DNA of 64,000 nt from Cyathus striatus (taxonomy: Eukaryota; Basidiomycota; Agaricomycetes; Agaricales; Nidulariaceae): the NCBI GenBank assembly GCA_025738555.1, contig JAOVFP010000020.1, forward strand, positions 496,001 to 560,000, written 5' to 3'. The notes under the pieces were generated by a model. The model did not search any database, was not told where the DNA came from, and saw nothing but the letters and a program-made list of their open reading frames with translations. Positions 14,760-27,298 of this stretch are shown here, piece after piece (position 1 is the stretch's first letter; the number at the start of each line of letters is the position of its first letter). The position numbers were made by a program, and so were the translations under genes.

Positions 14760-17700
14760 ATTGACTTTGAGCACGGTTCACGTCAAAAAATGGGGTTGGA
14801 ATAAAGGTCAGAGGAGGACTGAGACAGACAAAGTAAAAGAGTGATGAGGACGCTGTGCCTTTGGAATTAAGAGAAGGAAGAGGAACCAGTCCTTAGGAAA
14901 CTGACAAGCTGTAAGAGAAAAGGGAATAAAGAGATGACTTCTGGTGCAACGCTTTTATACTAACTTCCTATTGTTTGGACAAGATTATGTGTATTTTTAG
15001 CCCATGTCATTTTCTTTTGTATCGAGGGACTCCAAGTAACCTGAAGCAATCAGCATGGAAACGGGTTTGGCAGATTCTGTGACCCGCGTGTAAATTGAAA
15101 TCGCAGAACGGCGCCAAGTTGGTGTTCCTTACTCGAGCCCATTTCAAATTTTTACATATAACAGCATATAACTAATACAGACTTACCTTGTGCTTAACTG
15201 AACAACCAGCGCTAGTGAACGTTTGAACCACAGATAAGTACACTCCCTGCCTAAGCTTCGCCAGTTGAGTTGCTCTAAAGTTCTATTAGGCTCTATTTGA
15301 CTACTGGAACGGATTCCAGGACAATGGCCCAGCGTACACAATTTGCCGTGTGCAACCGTGTGTACGAGAAGCTTGCGCGACGAATCAAGTTCAAGTTACA
15401 TGATCACCCTGTTTCCATATGTAGCACGTGGACTTGTAGTACTTGCCAAAAGAAGCATGCAGAACGTATCACTACTGGCGTAACGAATCGAGTGAGGTCG
15501 AGCACACGAGGAAACTGACAGTGATTAGGCTCAACAAAGCCCGTCAACGGAATCGACAGTAATAAGGAATCAGGTGGATAGGTTTGTTTGAGGATCAATC
15601 TTGGACCAATCAGCGACGGGACATCAATTTCACAATTAAGTATGCGTATAACAAGACCATAACGCATACTTAATGACTTAGCTACCTGCTGAAGTTAAGC
15701 TGTCGTAAGATAATAGACCAAAAATACAGCACATGTATTCCAGGCTGGTAGGGCCTGCTAGTTACTACATGGTCGAGCAGAGTGTGAGGCCTAAGCCAAG
15801 CATTGTGACGTCAGCGAAGTTCGGACTAGTAGGCAACTGACCAGTCACCGTGGTACACAAGCCCTTCCCCCCTAAACCATCACTCGACACACTACGTAGT
15901 ACGTATCACTGAAAATCTTCAAAATGCCCTTCCAGTATGTCTTGTCACATGTGTACTATTCAAATACTGGTGCTGACTGACCACCAGTGTTCAAGGTCCT
16001 AGGATTGTCCGTGAGTACTATAAACGGCAGTGAGCATAGCGTTAGCATGACCTGAGGCTTACTATACAGACTCGCATAAGCGCCGTACAATTATTCCAGG
16101 GTATGTTCATCAAAGATAATTGTATTGTGACCGACGTTAATTCTGGGTGTCCCAGCTTTCTCTACGTAACCTTTGTGGGGTTCAAGCCTCGTTTTTCCGT
16201 GCAACTGGGACGTCATGTCCACATCAATTGACTCAAATTAGTTACTTGAAAAATGCAAAGAAATGGTAGTGCTATACGCTATAGGTGTTCTACTTGGCAA
16301 CAAGCATCATTAGTGCATTGTGCAGTTGGGTGGAATTTTCCAGGGAAAAATGTTGAACAAAACTAGTTACTCACAGATCGGTGTATTTTGGCTTCTAATA
16401 TAGCTGCTACGAGTATGATTCTCATAAAAATACGCACAGTGAGACCTGCCGGTAATTATACACTGAAATTATTTCAGGGTAGAGCCAGAGAGTATGTGCA
16501 AGTGAACATGTCGGGTAAACTTTGGATGATTTTCGGGAGGCCGTGAGGACGAGCTACGGTGCATTTTCTCACACTTGTTTTCATTATCGAATGCTGCTCT
16601 CGGGCCTCTGACGTGTTGTCGTTCAACTTCCACTCGTCTATCTGAATCCATCACTGAAATGGACCTTTCTAATTCTACCGTCCTTTCTCATCCGTGCTGG
16701 AATTTCAAGGTTTTCTGACCTCTACAACTCGGACCTTCTCGTGACTTTATCGAAATATCGTTACTGACAAAACTCTGACTGGATGCCTTGGCTTCCTTTT
16801 CGTTTACTTTCTTAAGCACGTTTGGTAACCGTACCGTAAACGCCAAATATATCTGACTAGTAAAACATGCGCCCTACCATGTATTATCCTGCCGCTGGAT
16901 GTCAAACACTTCCCGCGAGTCAAGTCTGCAACTTGATGTCTATAACACTGGCTTTATAAGTCTATGGCACTTCACTAATTCACGCCTAGTTGGAATATGG
17001 AGTTGACCTTACTGCAAATCATGACTTGATCAAGACACCGGGCTCCCAGAATATTCGCGTGTGTTGGTGTCGCTATTTTGAAAAGAGATACATTTCCGTA
17101 CACAAATCTTGTGCCTGAACTAATTATGGGGCACCTTCACTGCGTTTTCTGGATCAAGCTTAGATCTCGCATTCTTATGTGTCGTGCTGCGTGCCAATAT
17201 GCAGTACTGACCAGTGGGGTTGAAACTTAAAGAGATATTACCTAACACGTGATAATACCTGGAGTTTACCTTGAATCGTTATAGCCCCTTATAGTCTCTA
17301 TCGCCTTGCTTCTACGCTATTATCTGTCGGTTTGCAACTCCAGGCTTATATTCTGACGTATCATCGATATCCGATGTTACGTGGCACTGGCAGGCTTTAT
17401 CTACTTTCATGTAGTAGACATTGCTAGGGTTCTGTCCCAATCTTGGTTTCCCTCAATTCTTCAACGCGTCTTACTTGTATTTCACAACGATTACGTCTAA
17501 ATGTTCAGAAACATCTGGACTCAAACCGCTGTTATACCTGGCTGAAGGAATGTTTGCAACATATTGGTTACTTGTCCTTGTTATACACCAAACCACGCTC
17601 CTTCGCCATATCTGAACCTTGTATCGATGGTAAGATGTCTACCGCTGTTGGTCGTTGCGCGCCAAATTTAATAAACACTTCTGCCACACCATTATAGCAT

Positions 17701-18514
17701 TATCGACCCCACGGATGTGCAATAAACTCTGACTTTGGACGCTCAGGCGGCAACGCATTGAACCTGAACCGGACTTTTTTATATGTTGTTGCATCCGACC
17801 GTGAGTTTCCAGAGCTACTATCCTGTATTACTACCGTCAGTGCCGTTTCTCGTTGTTTGACTTTATTCTCATACTAATCAGCGTTATTGGTCCGGCTGCT
17901 ACTGCTCGTTGATATATACTGGATAAATCTCTTGACCCCATATTTAGCATTTTATAGACGTTGACACACTGGTGTCTGGGAGCGCTGTTCCATTCTGGAG
18001 TCTAGGTGGTATTCGAGGGAAGTTCGGTACTCCAACTCTGATCCTTCTCGACCGGAAGGTGCCCCATTCGATGATGTCGGCATGTTTGAAGTCCCCTTCA
18101 TCGGTATCGGCGCGCCTGGTACTCGGACAGTTCCCAGAGTAATCACTGCCCGCAAAGTTCTTCAAGTCTATCTCCTCAGTATCTGTGAACATTCACAGGA
18201 GATGGCATACGTTTATGATATGCACGTGTGAGATTACGCTGCAGCTTTCCTTGTAACGGCCGGTCTTCTTTCTCCTGACACCGCATTCGTTTGGCTTGAT
18301 AATAGAGGGGGTTAAAATGGCCTCCGGCGCAAAATTTAGGAGGTAAGACTGATGGTAAACGATAAGACCATACAAGACTTAGGTTCACCACTCCACGTGA
18401 TTATTCTTGGAAAGCAGGATAAATTATCTCAAAATCATCGATCTAAGTTCCAACAGCTCTTACACGGTTCTAACGGTCTTAATTCCTTTCTTTTATCATA
18501 GAGATCCACTTCAA
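14760..18514. other. Longest gene-poor stretch of the window
   Basis: About 3.7 kb with no gene I can support. The left end is the promoter of the secreted Gas1-like gene. Some parts (around 16480-16660, 17420-17700 and 17960-18190) have stretches open in one or more frames and a base composition like exons, but no recognisable motif, start or intron structure. They could be old gene relics. No terminal inverted repeats, transposase or reverse transcriptase motif was seen. Confidence 0.45.
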
Positions 18515-19460
18515 ATGCAGTCCTATCCGACCTTTCCACTTAATGACCTTCCAGCTGAACTGCAGCGAGAGATATTCTCAATGGCAACCTCGAACCAACT
18601 CAGCTGCGCTCTTCGCCTTTCCTTAGTGGCCCGACGTGTACACGAATGGTATGCATTCTCCTATTCCATCTTCCAAACACCTTTCTGAAGCCTTTTAGGG
18701 TGCAGCCACTCGTTTACGAAATGGTTACTCTTGGTGCCGATGATACAGCGTTGTTTTTGCGAACTATGGACTCCAAACCGTCCGAGTTCTTTGCTGCACA
18801 TGTTAAGCAACTGTGCTTAGCAGTTTCGGTAAATCCAGAGGACGCCGCACGGATTCTTGCTGTATGCACTGGCGTGATTGGACTCGCATTCTGGGTGGAC
18901 TACCTCGCGACCGTGTCTGATATCCCCTTATCCGCCCTCATTACATCTTTGTCCCTTCGCAGATTATCCATCGAGTTTACGCACTACTTGGACCTCTGCG
19001 AAATGTCTAAACCTAGTAGCGTGAATTGGCGAGTGAAACTTACACACTTACACGTTATATTCTGGACGAATGAAGAGCCAGCATTCATTCCGCATTTGGA
19101 ATGTCTCAGCTGCCTCACCCACTTGTCTCTTCGACTCCGATATAGGCAATTAACGGAAGACTCTATATCTGCAATACTTGCGTCGTGCAAGTCTCTTCGA
19201 ATTCTAGCAATACTACTGGATGAGCTGGATCTGATGCAAGACCTCGCCAAGTTTGAAGACAAACGCGTGGTGTTTATGCCATACCCAGATGCTGTCCAGG
19301 ACTGGGAAGCGTCTTTGCGAGGACTGCCTGACATTTGGTCAAGGGCCGAAGAGATGGTTCGGGGACATGAAAGGAGTTCCCAACGTGGACGTAAGCCTTT
19401 CTTTTTAATTCACAAAGATGGTACTGATAAGTCCTTTCAGCAGCTACCCATATGATGTGA
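18515..19460 (+). CDS. F-box protein
   Basis: The N terminus reads MQSYPTFPLNDLPAELQREI and continues FSMATSNQLSCALRLSLVARRVHEW. This is the LPxEL/xxIF pattern of an F-box, which docks Skp1 and makes the protein a candidate substrate adaptor of an SCF ubiquitin ligase. An intron at 18649-18698 (GTATGC to TTTTAG, 50 nt) restores the reading RVHEWVQPLVYEM. The remainder (to about residue 290) has no firm domain; spaced Leu residues such as LTHLHVIF, LSCLTHLSLRL and LRILAILLDEL suggest a degenerate leucine-rich region, usual for the hugely expanded F-box families of mushrooms. A second 50-nt intron (19391-19440, GTAAGC to TTTCAG) would end the protein at 19460. Without it the frame ends at 19455 with a slightly longer tail. 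Target unknown. Confidence 0.7.
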
Positions 19461-19548
19461 TGATGGGAACATCTCATCACCGCGGAGTAGGATATCTGTC
19501 CTACTGTTCTTCGAAATCATCACCAGGACTTGGTGGTCCTGTAGTAAT

Positions 19549-20011
19549 ATGGAAGCGATGCTTACTTTGAGACTACCAAGCTCCATTGTGCTTTTTACGT
19601 GCATAAACGTCACAATTTACACCAACGAAACAATGGAAGGCGGCCCGGAAGTGCGAGCATCATGTTTCCTAGCGATTACTGAACCCAATGAAGGCAATTC
19701 CATTCGCGAAAGGTTCCTCAGCAACATTGTTACATTGTTGCCAAATCGGAGTTTTTACTACTCTTATGTAGGAATCCCACAATACTCCTCTCTCACCCAC
19801 ATAGATATCAAAACTGGCCATGATGCTTTATGGGTCTTTCAATATAAAGTTTTTTTCGGAGAACTCAATACTATACTACGGTGAGTATGTGTAATGCATG
19901 AGAAATTGTTAATTTATGTCGTTCGCTAGTGAACTACTTCCGACATCCCGTGGAGAACCAAACGAATATTTCCCTGTAATGACCTTGAAAACAGTGATCG
20001 AAGCCGAATAA
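19549..20011 (+). CDS. Unknown two-exon ORF
   Basis: A candidate small gene of 137 codons. Exon 1 (19549-19880) reads from an ATG to GELNTILR; a canonical 49-nt intron (19881-19929, GTGAGT to CGCTAG) joins it in frame to exon 2, which reads ELLPTSRGEPNEYF and ends at a TAA (20009-20011). The splice signals and open frame on both sides favour coding, and LTHIDIKTGHDALWVFQYK looks like protein sequence. I recognise no domain. It follows the F-box gene by about 90 nt on the same strand and could be a decayed continuation of it or of a neighbour. Confidence 0.35.
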
Positions 20012-20803
20012 TTTCACAGCCTAAGCCTACACGCTTCAATATTCCGATACTGATGGATGTAGAGTGTCTGCTCACTGATATCCCTCCGTAACTCCCCCGT
20101 GTTCTTTGCGTTATCACAATAAGCGTCCATTTCCCTATCGGATAACTCCAATACCATTATCGCCATCTGGAATCTATCCGGCATATCACGATTTGTTGAA
20201 GACGTAGGGACCGGGGGAATAGAACCAAGGTGAACACCCAGTTTGCGCCATGTTGGCGCTCCTCCTTATTCTAAGCAGTTCCTCAGCGATGAGATTACCA
20301 CTACTATACACGTGGAAACGTTGAACATTTCAACTATAGATGTCACATCTTTTGAAGCTTAGCTTTCGGCTTACGCATGCTTTCATCGGCCTCTACCTGG
20401 ATGTACCTCATCAATCCGTTAATGAGCGGTTGTTCTAGTTTTAACGTCACCGAGTCTATTCTCTTAGAATAGACGATTCAACGCCGATCAAATCGTTAGA
20501 AATAGATCATCCGCACGCACGCCTTTAACACGTTTAGAACCCCCCTACACCGCCGGTAAAGCCTGGTGACTCATCGATACTGTGTTGTAATGTTGAACCA
20601 GAATCTATGAAGTTAAAGAGTAAGTGCAATACATACTTGTCGGATTCAATTCTGTTAGCTTGTTCTGTAGTCTAAGTACAGTGCTAATTATGATCTGGGT
20701 ATTTATTCGGAGAAACCTCTTAGACGCGAGTGTGAGTATGAATACAAGTGTGACAAAGAAAATTACGAAGTATACATGGTGATATACGACTAACATTACA
20801 ATT
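20012..20803. other. Spacer downstream of lipase and unknown ORF
   Basis: About 0.8 kb between convergent genes. Short open runs around 20100-20480 on the plus strand are broken by stops in every frame and might be relic coding DNA. Nothing else is recognisable. Confidence 0.45.
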
Positions 20804-22063
20804 TTAGGGAACTTTTGCCGTAAATGAGACGTAGCGCTCTTCCCACCCATGCTCATTAGGCTTCGCTCGCTCGAGCCAGAAGATTCGCCGGATAAATCTT
20901 TCTAGTTCACGACCATTATAATAATTATGGCCGCCGTGCGGAAACTGCGGTGTCCGTGCAATACCATCATGCTCTGGAGCGAGGTGGAATAATGCATATT
21001 CAGATTCGGTTGGTGGGATACGGAATAATAGACCTTCTATTGCATAGAATGACTGGCTGGAGAAATGTCGGTAGCCCAATAGCATCGGTGGGAGGGCAGG
21101 AACACCTGTGAGTGGAGAGAGGTGGTTTGCCAATCCGATACGGACTCGATCAAAAAAGAGACCAAACCATCATTGTACCCTTTCACAGAATACTCCTGAA
21201 AAGAATCCCTTCCGTTGACTTGTGTGTATGATGCTACTAATGTTCGCCAGTACTCCACGAAAGTTTTGTTCCCTGTTCTTGGAGCACCGAAGACGACTAT
21301 TTTGAGACGCATTCCAGAGAGTAAGCTGTCACAGTCGAGTAAAAGGTCTAGGCAGAGGAGATACGAGATGCTTCCACCCATGCTGTGTCCGGTAATAACT
21401 AGTTCGTTGACGTCATAATTCTTGAGAGCCCTTCGTATGATGGACATGGTTTCATTTTTAATTCCTCGGTATAGGTACCAGAATCCAGAATGCACAGAGC
21501 CTTTGTGTGGAGGACAGGAACGTCGGAATGCTCTCACATCCTGTAGTGCATGTTTCCAGGAAGTTGTTCCAGATATAGCAACGACTAACTGCTTTAGAGT
21601 GGGTCGATAGACAAGATATACTGGAAGATCTGCATTAGTTCCGATAAACGAAGAGACTAAAACAACCCCATTGATGGCGTCGTAACCCTCCAATGGGAAC
21701 CCGGAGGCTTTTAGAAGATCGATATTCGTAAGGAGAAATTGAATAGGCACGACAGGAACACTATAGATCAGTTCTGCGAATTGACCTGCGATGTTTAAGA
21801 AGATTGTATTCGATAGGCAATCCGAATGCAACGAATGCATTACACGTACCCAGCTCGGCAAGCTCGGCATCCAGCTCTGGGGAGACAATGTCGGCATCGG
21901 TCAAGGTGTACGGAGAATAAGAGGCCAATAATTTTGAGATCCAACGAAAATTATCGAGTTTCTCCGCAGTATACATGCGTTGCTGCTCTTCCGTGAGCGA
22001 AAGACGACGTTTTTCCCACCAGGCCAACCCGCTGTGGGACGAAAGTATCTGTAGAAGGTTCAT
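20804..22063 (-). CDS. Class 3 (alpha/beta hydrolase) lipase
   Basis: Predicted triacylglycerol lipase or related esterase of the fungal class 3 family. The start at 22063 gives MNLLQILSSHSGLAWWEKRR, an N-terminal region without a clear signal peptide, so an intracellular enzyme is likely. Joining exon 1 (ending AELG) to exon 2 gives QFAELIYSVPVVPI. The catalytic core follows: LVVAISGTTSW (oxyanion region), VHSGFWYLY, and the nucleophile elbow VITGHSMGGSISYLL, where the Ser of GHSMGG is catalytic. LKIVVFGAPRTGNKTF is the usual segment after it. An intron (GTTTGG to TCACAG) joins KGYNDG to VPALPPMLLGYRH, and FPHGGHNYYNG near the end probably supplies the catalytic His. Stop TAA at 20804. The gene is divergent from the SDS23-like gene, with under 300 nt between starts. 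Confidence 0.85.
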
Positions 22064-22357
22064 TCTAAATTTTGTTTGGACAACAAGAACTTAGAAAACC
22101 ACTGGAACAATATTAGTCTTACTTAGAATCAAGTGATGACGGAAAGTTGGAATGCGTGATCTTCACGATGACCGTGACGGTTAACCGGCGTGACGGACCG
22201 TTGCTCGTACTTTAGCTTTTACGTTCCTCCGAGTCTTACTACTACTAGACTCTAGTACCAGACGTCGTTATATCTCGCTATATTTTCCACTCTCTGTGGC
22301 CCTCTTCTTATGTGATTGCCGTCCAGCTACTCTTGTACATTTGCACCAACTTTCAGT

Positions 22358-24274
22358 ATGTCGCATGGGCGAAGAATTTCTCAGTCTTTCACTGGAAGCT
22401 GGAAAGAAGTCCTTTCACCCAATTTCGTCAGTGCCTCGGATAGAAACGCCGAGGAATGGGTTACAACCTGGAGAGCATCGTTAGCCAGAGGTATGCTTTA
22501 TATGTAGTATAAACGGCATCGTTTCATTTGACATCGATCTCTGTCAGACCTGTTAGATTCAGATTCCCGTCTTGTTGCAGTCGATGCTAATACTAGCGTG
22601 GAGGACGCTTGCGATGTGCGTCGATTCAAAGCGCATTCATTATTACACGAGTTACTAAAGCTACTGGTACTAGCTTCTTCTCTCAGAAGGAATTTCTTGT
22701 CTAGCAGTTAAATCTTCAGTTGACAATACCCCGACCTATTCTGGACTATTTGATGTACGTCCCAATTCAACAACACGGCTGCAATGGCCTTAACAATACC
22801 AGTTTTCGGACGTGAATGCTTTCCTTACGCTTGCTGCTACCAGACACACACTCCTTCCGGAAGATCTACGAGACAATCATCGTGTAGATGAAATTGTCAC
22901 CGCTGCGAAGGCTGGCAGAGTGCCTGTCAGTCTTGTTAGCAGTAGGTCCATATGAATATGTAGCAGTATGAAATATTGACATGTCAATTGCTAGACTTGT
23001 CTGAGAAGAATCCTTTCGAAACACTTCCATATGGTGCAACCGTCTTATCTCTACTTACAATTTTTGCAAGAGGATCACATCGAGGTATATTGTCACAGTT
23101 CTATCATGCTTTTATTGTAACGTTTGATTGTAGTGCTTGTCCAGGCGGCGGATCCAACTGAAGGATTCATTGGAATAATATCCGACCGCTGTCTTCTGTC
23201 TTGGTTTTCATCTTTTGCCAAAGATGCGCCATCCCTTCAGCAGTATCTCTCTAATCCTTTGCACTTCCTCGGGCTTCCGTCTCTATACCTTTATTCCACT
23301 GTCGTCTCTGCGCGATCAAGCTCCACAGTTCTCGATGCCATGAGAAGAATGAGCGAGGAGGGCGTTAGTAGTGTGGCAGTGTTAGAAGATGAATCTGGTA
23401 ACTTGCTTAGTGCTGTTAGCGTAACCGACATCGGGAAGGTACGCACTTTTTTTAGCACAATTTTGTCTGTACTGAATAGTTTGACAGATTGTTGTTCCCT
23501 CAGAGAGTAAATTCATTTTGTCTACTCCTCTACATGTATTTGTTTCGCAGATAAAGGTGGGAGTATCCTTGTCACCTCTTGACACTTGAATATTAAACAG
23601 TATGCATAGGATCCTGATGGCTCCACCGATGGTGTTGATAAGTATCCTGGTACGTTGACTCAGCGCATTATAGTTCGAATATATCATTTTTCTTCGTAGT
23701 GTATTCTGTGACACCATCAAGCACTATGAACTACACAATTGAGAAATTACTTGCCAGTAGGTAAAATTTTGTTCATTCTGGCTTATTCTTGCTCATAATT
23801 TCTTTCAGCAAATGCTCATCGTCTCTTCGTAACGAAGGAGAGTGCTGGTTCATCTACAAATACATCGAGCAATTTTGGAAACCTGTCAGGAATTGTATCA
23901 ATAGTTGACAGTATGCTCTTATCTCTTTCCATATATTAATAGTATTCATTAACTCCATAGTATTGTCATTGTTTGCGCGATTGGCCAAGATCCCAGTTGA
24001 TCCTACAAGAATGCAACGTCACCGGAGAGCTTCTTCTTCGTCTTCTCAGTCCTCCAAGTCCGAACGTGACAACCTCAGATCTCGTTCGAACAGTAGAGCC
24101 AGCGTTAAACGAAGTCCAAGTTTAGTGTCAAGTCCTATGTTGTTAGCTTCGAGTCCACCTGGGAGTGTAGGTGTAATCGAGAACTCTCGCAATTCGATTT
24201 CTGGTTTAGATGCAATCTCCGGTTTATCGCTCCACCGAAAGGAGAGTTTGCGAAGCCGTAAAGATGGAATTTGA
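22358..24274 (+). CDS. SDS23: SDS23-like CBS-domain protein
   Basis: Member of the Sds23/Moe1 family, which regulates PP2A-type phosphatase activity, cell-cycle exit and nutrient response in yeasts. About ten short exons. The chosen start (22358) gives MSHGRRISQSFTGSWKEVL; an in-frame ATG at 22316 is an alternative. CBS-type segments follow: LLDSDSRLVAVDANTSVEDACD, VDNTPTYSGLFD, FETLPYGATVLSLLTIFARG, then VLVQAADPTEGFIGIISDRC. The second pair has ARSSSTVLDAMRRMSEEGVS, SVAVLEDESGNLLSAVSVTD and the closing AHRLFVTKESAGSS with GIVSIVDILSLFARLAKIPV. The C-terminal 100 residues are Ser/Arg-rich and disordered and end RKESLRSRKDGI at 24274. The family assignment rests on CBS order and the Ser-rich tail, so a related CBS regulator is possible. 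Confidence 0.75.
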
Positions 24275-24573
24275 ATTTCTTTCGTTTTCTTTCGATTTTT
24301 GATTCCTTTTTATTTTCTTTCGTGTTTTGGAGATTTGAACTGGAGTATTGTGTATTATCAGATTTAACAGAAGAGCTATGTATTATAGTGTTAGCGTTGA
24401 ACTAATTACGAAGATCTAACGTTGGTCTAACGTGCGTGTGATATTCCACATTCGCATGTGACCGTGTAATACTTACGGTCGACTACGACTTCCAAATTTA
24501 TCATTCAAGGCTGATAGCATATACTTCCCATCGCATTCACATCTTCTCTCCTGCATTCAACTTCTGAGCAACA
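24275..24573. promoter_or_regulatory. SDS23 3' flank and CGS promoter
   Basis: This 299-nt spacer separates two plus-strand genes. A T-rich run directly follows the SDS23 stop codon, as expected of a fungal 3' UTR. The segment just before 24574 is CT-rich, as in many basidiomycete promoters. No clear TATA box. Confidence 0.4.
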
Positions 24574-26640
24574 ATGTCTGCGAACGTTGCTTTAGGACTT
24601 TCCTTACCACCACATACACCACACGCAATCTCGGTCTCTCTTCCCACCTGGCGTGACAATGTAGGATATGAAGAAGGGGAAAAGAGGGTAATAGATACCA
24701 TGGTTTCCGGATATCCTAGGTTCTTTCTTCATTTAAGCATCCAGAAGGTGAGTTTCGCACTTACATTTGACTTGAAACTCAACGTATATACAGCTCGCTC
24801 GGATATGTGAGCAGAAATATGCTGCGGAAGATGAACAATGCATGTTGTTCCCCACCCAGAAAACTGCCGATCAGTGTCGCTCTTTTATGCTTCAGCGTTC
24901 AACGTTAAAGGGATCCCCGATTAATGCTAGATTGGTGCACCTGTTCATTTGTCCAGAAGACAAGCAAGTTGGTGGCAACACGGAGACCACCACTTCGACC
25001 GGGTGCGCAGACCTACATATAGTTGTCTTTTCGGGCCACTCCTTCTCAATTGCGAAGGAGTTTTGGCAGCACACAGGTCTTGGTATATCAAGCCGCCTTG
25101 CTGAACGTTGTTTGCGTTTGCTCCCTGATGAACCTACTCCTTCGCGCCCCACCTCGCCTATTTCAAATCGGTTTCCGACAAAAGGAGCAAATCGGCATTA
25201 TTCAACGATAAAGAACTCGTGTAAACCATGCGTGGTGCAAACCCCCACTTCCTCGAATACCCTGCTCGATCATCAAGTGGAAGACCTCGAGCAAGATCAC
25301 AAAGTGTACTTAGAAGAACGATATGGACGTAATTTACCTCTCGAACTTGCCTCGGTTGCGAAACGGGCCTTGAGACGTAGAGTTGCCGGTGTACTTGTCC
25401 ATGACACGTCTGACTGCCTGGGTGGTGAGCCGTGTGCCGGACAAGAGGGGGCTGCCACCGGCCCAAGTTCGCGTGGCGTTGCTACCCTTTCAGAAAATGA
25501 TGTATACCTCTTTCCCACTGGAATGTCTGCTATTTGGAATGCTCATCAGCTTGCGCTTTCGGTTCGGCCTCAAAATAAGAGTGTTTGTTTCGGGTAAGCT
25601 TTTTCTTTGAATTTTGGAAACTCACTTGATGACGCTTCTTAATAGCTTCCCATACGCCGATACCCTCAAGGTACTCCAAAAGTGGGGTCCTGGATGCCAC
25701 TTCTTCGGGCACGGTCTTGACAGTAATATTGACGATTTAGAGAAGATCCTGGAAGACGAATTTAAGCGCGATCCAACTATACCTCCTATCCTAGCGCTCT
25801 TCGTCGAGTTCCCTTCGAATCCTCTATTGCGCTCCGCCAATCTTCCCCGTCTCCGAACTCTTGCAGACAAATACGGTTTCTTAATAGTGGTCGATGAGAC
25901 AGTCGGCAATTTCGTAAATGTCGAGGTTATTCCATATGCTGACATTCTCGTCAGCAGCCTAACAAAGGTATTCAGCGGGGCTTCGAATGTCATGGGCGGA
26001 AGGTGTGTGTTCCCTCTGCATTTTATTATTCATATACCGAACGACTTCTAGTCTTGTCCTAAATCCGAAGGGTCTCCACTACGCTAACCTGAAGGCCCAC
26101 CTGGCTTCTAACTTTGAAGATCTTTACTTCGAAGAAGATGCCATATTCATGGAGAGCAACTCCCGCGATTTCAAGCGCCGCATTGGCATCATCGATGCGA
26201 ACACTCAGGCTGTCTGTGATTTTCTCCGTTCTCGTTCTGTAGCCGGCGGTGTTTCTTCTGCGGCAATCAGTAAAGTGTTCTATCCTAAATACGTTACACG
26301 AGACAATTATGAAATTTGTCGCATCAAGACGGGAGAAGATGGAAAACCCGGCGGATTTGGTGGATTGTTTTCACTCACCTTTACGTCGAAGGCCGCCTCA
26401 GAGGCATTCTTTGATACACTTCCGTGTTACAAGGGACCTAGTCTAGGTACTAACTTTACGCTTGCGTGTCCCTTCACCATTTTGGCCCACTTCACAGAGC
26501 TGGACTGGGCAGCTCAGTACGGAGTTGAGGCCAACTTAGTGCGCGTCAGTGTTGGGATGGAAGAGACATCTAAACTTCTCAAGTCCTTTGAGAGGGCATT
26601 GAACGCTGCTGAAGTTGCAGCACGATTAAATCCGACTTAG
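24574..26640 (+). CDS. STR2: Cystathionine gamma-synthase
   Basis: PLP-dependent transsulfuration enzyme that condenses cysteine with an activated homoserine to form cystathionine. It starts [20 protein letters not shown] and continues [20 protein letters not shown], the long non-catalytic N terminus typical of fungal enzymes. It has [41 protein letters not shown] and [14 protein letters not shown], where the Asp of VVDE should hold the PLP pyridine nitrogen. The Schiff-base Lys lies in [16 protein letters not shown] (codon 25965-25967). The C-terminal domain has [35 protein letters not shown] and VRVSVGMEE. Four exons or so; stop TAG ends at 26640. Apparently intact. Other transsulfuration family members are possible, but the N-terminal extension favours the gamma-synthase. 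Confidence 0.88.
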
Positions 26641-27298
26641 ACATCCTTAATCCTCATTTTACCTCTCTTTTATATTTGCTTTCGGTCGTTACTTCAATTG
26701 TTTCATTACAATGCATCGGACGCGTTCCTCCAACAGGACTACCTAGAAATGTATCAATGTATCCAACTACAATCTTTGTATATCCAATATATCCCTTGCA
26801 TTCAATGTTATCTGCATATATACACCATATATAACAAAAGTTGATAAAGAAATCGAGTGGGGAATCGCAAGTGCAATGTTACGTAAGCGATGTTGAAGTT
26901 ATTGATTTATCAACCATTTGTAGGATTGTAGACGAACTTTTCATCATCTGTCTTCGACGTTGTCAACCCTCACCCCACGCAGTGGAAGTCCTGCAACTCG
27001 AAAGAGGATTTCGGTGGATCTGAATAATGCAGACATGTAAGTATTCGCGGGCCCTACACTGAATACATGGGAATTGAACATGTTGCATCAGGTCGTCAAT
27101 GGGAAAGAAGCCTGAAATAACTTGAAGGGCAAGGGTAGGCAAGGACCTCAAGGAACAAGCACCCGGCCCGCTGACATACCTCAATGTCATATGTTCCTAT
27201 TCTGGCAAGCATTTCTCAACCGTTTTCTCTGCGCAGAGCTATGTAAACTTGCATGGCGCTGTTGAACAATTGTCCATCCTCATTCTCCCTTGGTTGTA
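26641..27298. other. Intergenic region before P450
   Basis: 3' flank of the cystathionine gamma-synthase gene and 5' flank of the P450 gene. No additional gene is supportable. A run of TATATA-like words lies at about 26770-26840, too far upstream to be a confident core promoter of the P450. Confidence 0.45.
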
